Assembly (NCBI GenBank): GCA_963966185.1
Contig: CAWZYM010000229.1
Span: 43,501 to 107,500, forward strand
DNA: 64,000 bases
Origin: Rhabditoides inermis
Lineage: Eukaryota > Nematoda > Chromadorea > Rhabditida > Rhabditidae
Direction: 5' to 3'
Shown here: piece by piece, positions 57,457 to 64,000 of the stretch
Layout: every line of letters starts with the position of its first letter
How positions within the stretch are numbered: the stretch's first letter is position 1
Position numbers and translations under genes: made by a program
Notes under the pieces: generated by a model
Seen by the model: only the letters and a program-made list of their open reading frames with translations
What the model was told of the DNA's origin: nothing
Databases searched by the model: none

Positions 57457-57806
57457 GCATGTAAATGTGAAGTAATTAGATTCGCAAATCGGTACTGTAC
57501 TTAACTCCATGAGTTGTTTCTCGATGGTATTCTATTCTAAATCTATGACACAAGAAGTTGATGAAATAACCGCTCAGATGAGCGGGGCGCAGGCCAACCA
57601 AAAGTCGTCCGCGGTCCTCAAGCCTAGGCTTCTTCCCGCTCGCGCCCCGCTCCTTTCCCGTTCATCGCGGTTGGAGAGTCTCCAATTTCAAGGGGATGGC
57701 GAAATACATACTACAGAAATGATCCTGTGAAGTATGATCTCGACGAAACAAATTCATTCTTCACCTATCAGCGGCCACGGAGTGCAATTCACACCGGGTT
57801 TACATA
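57457..57806 (+). repeat. 350-bp dispersed repeat, copy B
   Basis: Matches 44898-45247 in inverted orientation over essentially its whole length, with few substitutions. It lies 116 bp upstream of the MSP start. The shared open frame (QVDEITAQMSG) ends at a stop within the repeat and has no supporting exon. Confidence 0.85.
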
Positions 57807-58110
57807 GAACTGCGAACGAGAGAGAAAAGAGATAAAAACCGGCAGAGTAGTGTAAAATCGATCTGTGTTGTGACCGATCACTTTTTTCCCGCGCCACACA
57901 TGTGTGCCTATTTTCCACATGTTGTTGTTGTTGTTTACTACATGTTCAATCTATCAATACGTAAACACTATGCCGTTCGCTTCACTGTGTTCTCCTCCTA
58001 TTACACACTCTCTAATCACTGGCTACTATTCTTATCACTTCTCGCATCTCTCCCGTGTTTTCCAATAGCCTATTTCGTCTCTTTTCGATCGCCGAATGCT
58101 CGATTCAGTC

Positions 58111-58864
58111 ATGGCCGACAAAAAGGTGTTGATCGCATGCGTTGCCGGATCCGTCGTCGCCTATTATGTGGGTTGTTTACTTGTCTTTGTTTACCTTGTT
58201 TACCCATGTTTGACAGGTGTACCAGATTGCGAGGCGCTCTCTCAAGCGCCGCCAGCTGGCCAACACCCCATTTGTCGAGATCGGAGAGGTGAGTGAAACG
58301 TATCTTCTTTCAGGGAAACGTATCCGATTAGTGATCTTTGATCTTCAGGTAACTCGCCTCGTCATCTACCCCGTCAAGAGCTGCAAGGGAGTGGAGGTAG
58401 GTGGTCTTTTCTCTCATATTCTTTTTCCTTGGATTTCACTTTTCTCACATAAAAAATCAGAGATCTCTCTCGCTAGCACATCCACACAATGATAAGCAAT
58501 CAATTTATCAGTCTGGCCTGACGCAGCAGCGTTGTACTTTTGAGCATTGTACCATGTGTGAGAGAATAACAACAATGGGATGTGAACAATATCAATATAG
58601 ATTTAAAGCAGAGGCAGCAATGCTATGAGCGAGGTTCGTATCGTAGGGTACAAAATGATCACACCTAGAGAAAAGAGTGGTAGAGGAATGAAGCAGTGAG
58701 CATAGCAGCAGAGGCAATACGCGGGGTGTTCGTATGGTACGTGTTCTACGAGGCTAGTACGTGCTGAACCACGAGAATGGCGGGATCTGGGAGATGAAGG
58801 TGTTGACACGCACGCAGATGGTGAACGCGGTGCGAACCACACGGGTACGCCTGAAAGACGCCCG

Positions 58865-58905
<41 letters not shown>

Positions 58906-59059
58906 CAGTCTCCTTTCAACATGTATCAATTCAAGGTGTTCGTTTTTTCTATGGTTTTGCGTTCTGTGGTGCCGTCTGTCCATCACTCACCACGTAGTCT
59001 CCTCCTCCTTGATCTCTTTGAGGCATTCGGTGAATGCGTCGTCCGCCCATCTGAACGAT

Positions 59060-59096
<37 letters not shown>

Positions 59097-62000
59097 TCTC
59101 TCCCTCTCTCTCTCCCCCTCTCTCTCTCCCTCTCTCTCTCCCCCTTCCCCTCCCTCTCTCTCTCCCTCTCTCTCTCTCCCTCTCTCCCTCTCTCCCCTCT
59201 CTCCCTCCCCCTCTCCCTCTCCCTCTCTCCCTCCCCCTCTCCCTCTCCCTCTCCCTCTCTCCCTCTCTCCCTCTCTCCCTTCCTCTCCCTTCCTCTCTCT
59301 CCCCCTCTCCCTCCCTCTCCCTTCCCTCCCCCCCTCTCTCTCTCTCTCCCTCTCACCTGTATCGCATCGCCCTGTCCCACCCTCTGTATCCCGAGTGCAT
59401 GATCATACTGTATTCGTTGTCGTGTGCGCGACAGCATGCGTTGAAGGCTGGAAAAAGAGAAAATGATTCATTCATTCATAAACTGTATTGCCCCAATCGG
59501 CGGTTATATATAAAATCTTCAAACAATGAAGACGAACAATTCCATCATGATGCTCACCGTCTTCATTTCTGCGTGGAACAATGGCAGCAGAGAGTACTCG
59601 GGTGGCGATGTTGTTGCCGCAGTGCCACTCGGACAGGCAGGGAACAGCGAGAAGGAGGAGGAGGGAGGGGAGCAGCTGCATAGCTATGGCCGAAGAACGA
59701 TGAAAAAGATGCTAGAGTGTGAGCGCCTCGAATGATTGCGGGCGAACCGATGCCACGGTTTTGCCCTCACCATTTCGCAATGCGGCTATTAGGGTATCTC
59801 GGAGTATCACTCGATTGCGAGTAAAAAAGTGTAGTGAAAAAGTCTGATTGAAAGCTTGATCTGTTCCGTTTCGCAATGGTCCAGTGTTGCAAGCGAGAGA
59901 GGTTGCATGATTTATGGCGTTTTACGTATTCCGAGAACAGATTGTGACACACTTTACTTATGAGATTCTTTCTTGTCGTCGGTCACTCTCATTGTCTCCT
60001 CTTTTCTTCCCTATCTCCCTCATCATCACCTCCTTCCAGGTGACGTTTCTGGACTGTGGTCCTCTGGGGCCATCTTCGGATGACATGCTTGACAGGGAGT
60101 TCATGATCATCAACGGAGACACCGGAAAGTCAGTGGGTTGGATAATTGTGGCTGATGTTTTACATATGAGAGAGAGAGAGACTCATCCATCGCAGGTTCT
60201 ATACTGCGCGTGCCCTTCCGATGATGGTGATGATTGAGTGCTACAAACACGACGACCAATTGCACCTCAAGTACAAGGAGGAGGAGGTGCGATCTCTCTC
60301 TCCCCCTCCCTCCACTTGAATGCTGAAACTGAAAAGTGATCTCAATCCCTATTCCAGATCCGTGTTGCTCTCTCCGACGTCCGCAACCGCAACGTCGTCG
60401 TCAAGGCAAAGTAGATTTTTCTTGCGTATCTTAATTCAATCTAATGAACGTTTTTTTGAATAATGTTCAGTTTACCGTAACTATCTGAAATGATAGCGGT
60501 GTAATCGACCTGAAAATGACAATTCTTTGTCACCTTTAGGTTTCGCTAAAACGCATCTAAAATAACCGAATAAAAAGCAATTGGTGTTTCTGTATTGCAA
60601 ATCGCAACATTATCATTGTTCTATTATATAATCGATGACAGATGATCAATGAATAAATCGATAGTGCAGGTTGCACTGCGACCTGCGACAGGACGGTCTG
60701 GACTGCGGGGACGAGGCGGCCGCCTGGCTGGACAGGGTGTGCGGAAAGACGGGTGGGTACGGTAGATTGAATATGTGGGTACGGTAAAATGGATTGGAGT
60801 ACGAGTACGGTAGAGAGTTAGGTTTTGGTATTGGCATTGCTAAATGTCAAGATCCCTTGCTTCTTGCTTCCATCAATTGTAGTTTTCAAGTTGATTCCAA
60901 TGTTCGTTCAATGTGTATGTTCATCGTTCAATCAATTTGCCCGGATCGAAAAGAGAGTCAGGGAGAGGGAAAGAGAGAGAGGGAGAGAGAGGAGAGATAG
61001 AGAGAGAGGGAGAGAGAGAGGAGAGATAGAGAGAGAGGGAGACAGAGAGGAGAGATAGAGAGAGAGGGAGAGAGAGAGACTTGCTTGCAGGCATGCGTCT
61101 GGTGCAGAACGTGGCTGGTCTGTTCTCTGAGCGCACGTGTGTCACTGACCAGTCGTGGTGGACCAACAACGAGGTGCCCCGCAGGAGAGACGACGTGAGT
61201 CCCTCCACCTTCGTAGGTGGTCTTGTGGCTTCGTGGGTGGTCTAGATTCGTATCAGCTTTAAGTGTAAATGTGCGGATGTGGCATGTAATGATCGGTGTA
61301 TTTCTGTGTGCCATACTTTTCTGGTAATATAGGGCATCCCCCTCCCCCCCCGTTCATCGTACGGCAGTCATTTCGCCGAATGTTTACTAGACAGCAATTG
61401 AGGCATCAATTGACCGTTATCGGCCCGTGCGAGACCATTCGGCCGCGCAACTCGCGCGCTTGGCGGTCTCTTTTTAGGGAAATGAGGGTCATTTGCAAGT
61501 CTAATGAAGCAGAGTTCTCCATCTTCTGAAGTTAATTACTCCTTTCAGAAATAAGCAATCTTCACAAAATTTTGATATGTGATGGGTATCAGTAGTTCTC
61601 ATCGATCTCTAGTGTTCGATTTTTAATTTTCGCGTCCGTTTTCTAATTAGAGTCCAAAAACCTTGATTTTGACTCGATTTCCAATGGGAAAGCTTTCCAT
61701 TTCAGCGACTGCCCGGTGTGTGGTCCCGCACGGAAAATGAGTATCTTTATTTCTGTAGTCAAATGCACAGAGGCCCCAACTATCTCCCTGAATAAAACTA
61801 TATATGCATATCCCTCCCTCAGGCCATGTTCGCGGACCTGGCCCCCTACATGATCACCACCGAATCCTCGCTCGCCGCACTCAACGACAAGATGGCCGAG
61901 GACGGGGTCGACCTCGAGGTGGGCTGGCTACGTGCTTCTCTCTTTCTTCCATCTCTTTTGTATATTCGCGCCATTCCGGCACTTGGCAACGAGTCTGTCT

Positions 62001-63143
62001 TTAACCCTGTGTTGAGGTGTCGTCTGCCAACTTCCGTGCCAACCTGGTGGTGTCTGGGTGTGGGGAGTGGCAGGAGGACGAGTGGATGGACATCCGGGTG
62101 GGAGACGCTCAGCTGCAATGCTTCAAACCGTGCACCAGGTAACAACACTTGTCTTTTTTTTGTCGCACACTCTGTAAAACTTGTATTAGAGAGGGCGCGA
62201 AGCGCCCTCTCTTTTGGCTTAGGATAGGGCTCGCGCCAGAATTTTCAAGAAGCTATATCCAAAAATCATGTTAGCAGGAATGTGAACTCATCCAATTCAT
62301 GTTAGTTAGATTCGCACGGTTCCGTAGGCCAGATCACTAATTGATGGATGTCGTGTCCGGTAACGCTGACTCTCTTCCGAAAGCGTACTCTCTCTCTGCG
62401 TTTTCTGCGCGTGTTCTCCAACTAGCACTTTGAGTGTAGTTCGCCCCGCCGCCGCCAGCGTCTAATTCGCGCCGGGTTTGCGTTGTTTTGGGTCCGCCAC
62501 TATAACCAGGAGAAAGAGCGCAGTAGGCGCGACTCCGAACGGTAGTGAGAAAATATGTGGGGAAAACGTTTTTGTGAAACGTAACGGCGATCCGAAACGT
62601 AACGTGTGATCTGTGGTACATGAGAGTAAGAAGAGAGAGAACGGCCGAGAGTTTGTGTTAGTATTTGTAAACATTGATAGAAGAGCAGAAAATATAAAGA
62701 GAGAGAGAGAGAAGGGCAGAAAGTGAGAGAGTGAGAGAGTGAGAGAGAGAACAGTGTGAGAGAAAGAGAGAGAGAGAGAGAGAGAACAGTGAAAGAGAGA
62801 GAAGGAGAGAACAGAGTGAGTGAGAGATAGTAGTTTTTGATAAAATCCATATGAATAGTCACATAATTCAGCACATATTCAAAATTTCTATGAAATTTAA
62901 CAAAAGGACATATATTTTCTTTAAAAAGTACTTGCGTAAACAAATGAGCTTTGTCTTGTCCCAATGCAGCAAAAGCACATGCATAAAGCGTTTACAAATA
63001 CTAACACAAACCTGCGCATAACGGACAGTGGACACTAACCGATGAAATATAACAATACAAATGAATAACGCCATACGTCCATATTAGAGAGAGAGAAGAC
63101 GGAGAGAGAGGAGAGAGAGAGAAAGAGAGAGAGAGAAAGAGAG

Positions 63144-63204
<61 letters not shown>

Positions 63205-63742
63205 CAGGTTTGTGTTAGTATTTGTAAACGCTTTATGCATGTGCTTTTGCTGCATTGGGACAAGACAAAGTTCATTTGTTTACGCAAGTACTTTTTAAAG
63301 AAAATAGTAATGTTCTTTTATTTTCGATGTATGTTTCACCATCGCTTTAACTGTATGTGTACGGATAGAGATGCAATTTACCGGTGGAAACCACAGAAAT
63401 TTGAAATGGTAATCGACTTCTTGTGTCATATCTCCTGTACGATGCTATTCCTCCAGGTGCATCTTGACTTGTGTGAATCCGGAGACGGGCGAGCGAAACG
63501 ACAACCAACAGCCACTGAGGACACTCAGAAAGTGAGGATTCTGTCCATCTCTGGGTTCTCTTGTCCAACACGCACTCGTATGACATTCAGAAATGCATTG
63601 CTGGAAGAAGTCATGTTGTGTGTTGAGGTACCGGATGGCGCCCGCTGGAGTGATGCTCGACGCCTTCAAGGACTCGCCCATATTCGGCGTCAACGCCGCG
63701 CTCGCCAAGGTAGGCACGCTCGCCCCCTCTGTCTCACCAGTG

Positions 63743-63803
<61 letters not shown>

Positions 63804-63992
63804 CTGCATTTCTGTGGTTTGCCCTGTCTTTGACCGGTTTCTATCATATTCTCATACGTTTCACAAGCCTTTTAATATTTTGAACGGATGTCATCTAATA
63901 ATTCACGCCATGTCATATATTCACTTTTCCAGAAAGGTCGCATCCAGCTCGGTCAGAAGGTCTACGCGCGTCTCAAGCCGTCACCGTTCTAA
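58111..63992 (+). CDS. Mitochondrial amidoxime-reducing component-like (MARC/MOSC) molybdenum enzyme
   Basis: Thirteen exons (58111-58167, 58217-58288, 58349-58396, 60040-60128, 60196-60286, 60358-60410, 60670-60752, 61091-61194, 61823-61918, 62017-62138, 63457-63531, 63628-63709, 63933-63992) join in phase to 344 codons, close to human MARC1 in length. An N-terminal membrane segment (VLIACVAGSVVAYYV) is followed by the MOSC-N beta-barrel (VTRLVIYPVKSCKGVE, LDREFMIINGDTGKFYTARA) and the MOSC domain (LVVSGCGEWQEDEW, CTRCILTCVNPETG with the Cys that coordinates molybdenum in MARC, APAGVMLDA, FGVNAALAKKGRIQLGQKVYARL). MARC enzymes reduce N-hydroxylated compounds on the outer mitochondrial membrane with cytochrome b5 and its reductase. 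Intron 3 (58397-60039) contains an antisense gene; intron 10 (62139-63456) contains a hairpin element. Confidence 0.94.
58754..59681 (-). CDS. Secreted phospholipase A2-like protein, 115 residues, nested in the MARC gene
   Basis: Four exons (59558-59681, 59381-59447, 58991-59050, 58754-58850) join in phase to 116 codons. A signal peptide (MQLLPSLLLLLAVPCLS) is followed by WHCGNNIATRVLS and the PLA2 catalytic-site motif FNACCRAHDNEYS, with its Cys-Cys-x-x-His-Asp. FTECLKEIKEE and a C-terminal VNTFISQIPPFSWFSTY follow. Secreted PLA2 enzymes use this His-Asp pair with a calcium-bound water to hydrolyse phospholipid sn-2 esters. No canonical calcium loop (YGCxCG) is evident, so activity is uncertain. 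The exon 2 donor (after TACAGAGG, GTGGGA) was chosen to keep the WADDAFTECL frame. The gene lies in MARC intron 3 on the opposite strand. Confidence 0.75.
59060..59356. repeat. Nearly 300-bp pyrimidine tract (CT/CCCT)n
   Basis: An almost pure C/T stretch on the plus strand lies between exons 2 and 3 of the nested PLA2-like gene and within MARC intron 3. Frames through it are open only because of composition. Confidence 0.92.
60950..61079. repeat. (GA)n/GAGAGGAGAGATA minisatellite in MARC intron 7
   Basis: Tandem units of about 36 bp built from GAGAGAGGAGAGATAGAGAG run up to the exon starting at 61091. Confidence 0.85.
62186..63320. mobile_element. Second composite repeat: GAGAGGGCGCG palindrome, then hairpin element with about 105-bp arms
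   Basis: A palindrome around GAGAGGGCGCGAAGCGCC lies at about 62190-62210. The hairpin element spans about 62902-63320: left arm AAAAAGTACTTGCGTAAAC through TGCATAAAGCGTTTAC to ACAAACCTG, right arm its reverse complement, separated by a (GA)n-rich interior. Order and orientation match 49355-50040. It lies in MARC intron 10 and encodes nothing recognisable. Confidence 0.8.
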
Positions 63993-64000
63993 GGGCAAGG

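Noticed and set aside
57509..57730. A small gene encoding QVDEITAQMSG-type protein, with a second copy at 44881-45252
   Set aside because: The frame coincides with a 350-bp inverted dispersed repeat and has no splice context or family match; the similarity is explained by the repeat.
58921..59683. Long Ser/Leu/Pro-rich plus-strand frames
   Set aside because: They arise from the (CT/CCCT)n tract inside the MARC intron, antisense to the PLA2-like exons.

Overview
The window is nuclear DNA of a nematode, most likely a rhabditid. It has short introns with TTTCAG-type acceptors and several acceptors a few bases upstream of an ATG, as expected for spliced-leader trans-splicing. It also carries nematode-restricted families: major sperm protein (MSP), the small SSP-type MSP, a cuticle collagen, Sre chemoreceptors, ShKT-repeat proteins and a CYP2-like P450. 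I cannot name the species. No rRNA, functional tRNA, CRISPR or prokaryotic feature was seen.

Layout. 1-1131 (-) is the 5' half of an SH2-tyrosine kinase of the Fer/SPE-8 type. 2100-12388 (-) is a DCAF1/VprBP orthologue, with divergent dph-3 at 12841-13511 (+). Two secreted-protein genes (15202-16243 and 16831-17973, both +) follow. A BTB-BACK-Kelch gene (18146-23984, -) has introns full of repeats. A membrane-anchored Lys/Glu-rich protein with two MSP domains lies at 24702-26927 (-). A complete 496-codon P450 gene is at 28479-31465 (+).

31745-44538 (-) reads as one 22-exon, 509-codon selenium-binding protein/methanethiol oxidase-like gene. Its 8.5 kb intron 9 holds a collagen gene (+), an Sre receptor gene and an Sre pseudogene (-). 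Its intron 7 holds a complete SSP gene (+).

45548-57341 holds three paralogues of a small C-terminally anchored membrane protein, a MaoC hydratase, ShKT proteins and a canonical 127-residue MSP gene. Inverted copies of a 350-bp repeat flank this segment. The window ends with a MARC/MOSC molybdenum-enzyme gene (58111-63992, +) whose intron 3 contains an antisense phospholipase A2-like gene.

Themes. (i) Nested genes occur in introns of two enzyme genes. (ii) Sperm-type genes are enriched (MSP, SSP, MSP-domain membrane protein, SPE-8/Fer-like kinase). (iii) Noncoding DNA is packed with hairpin/MITE elements, tRNA-like modules and (GA/CT)n tracts, many starting at 5' splice sites. (iv) Many short introns carry repeated TACNGTA heptamers. 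All exon models were assembled by eye from splice signals, reading phase and remembered family alignments; no transcript data were used.
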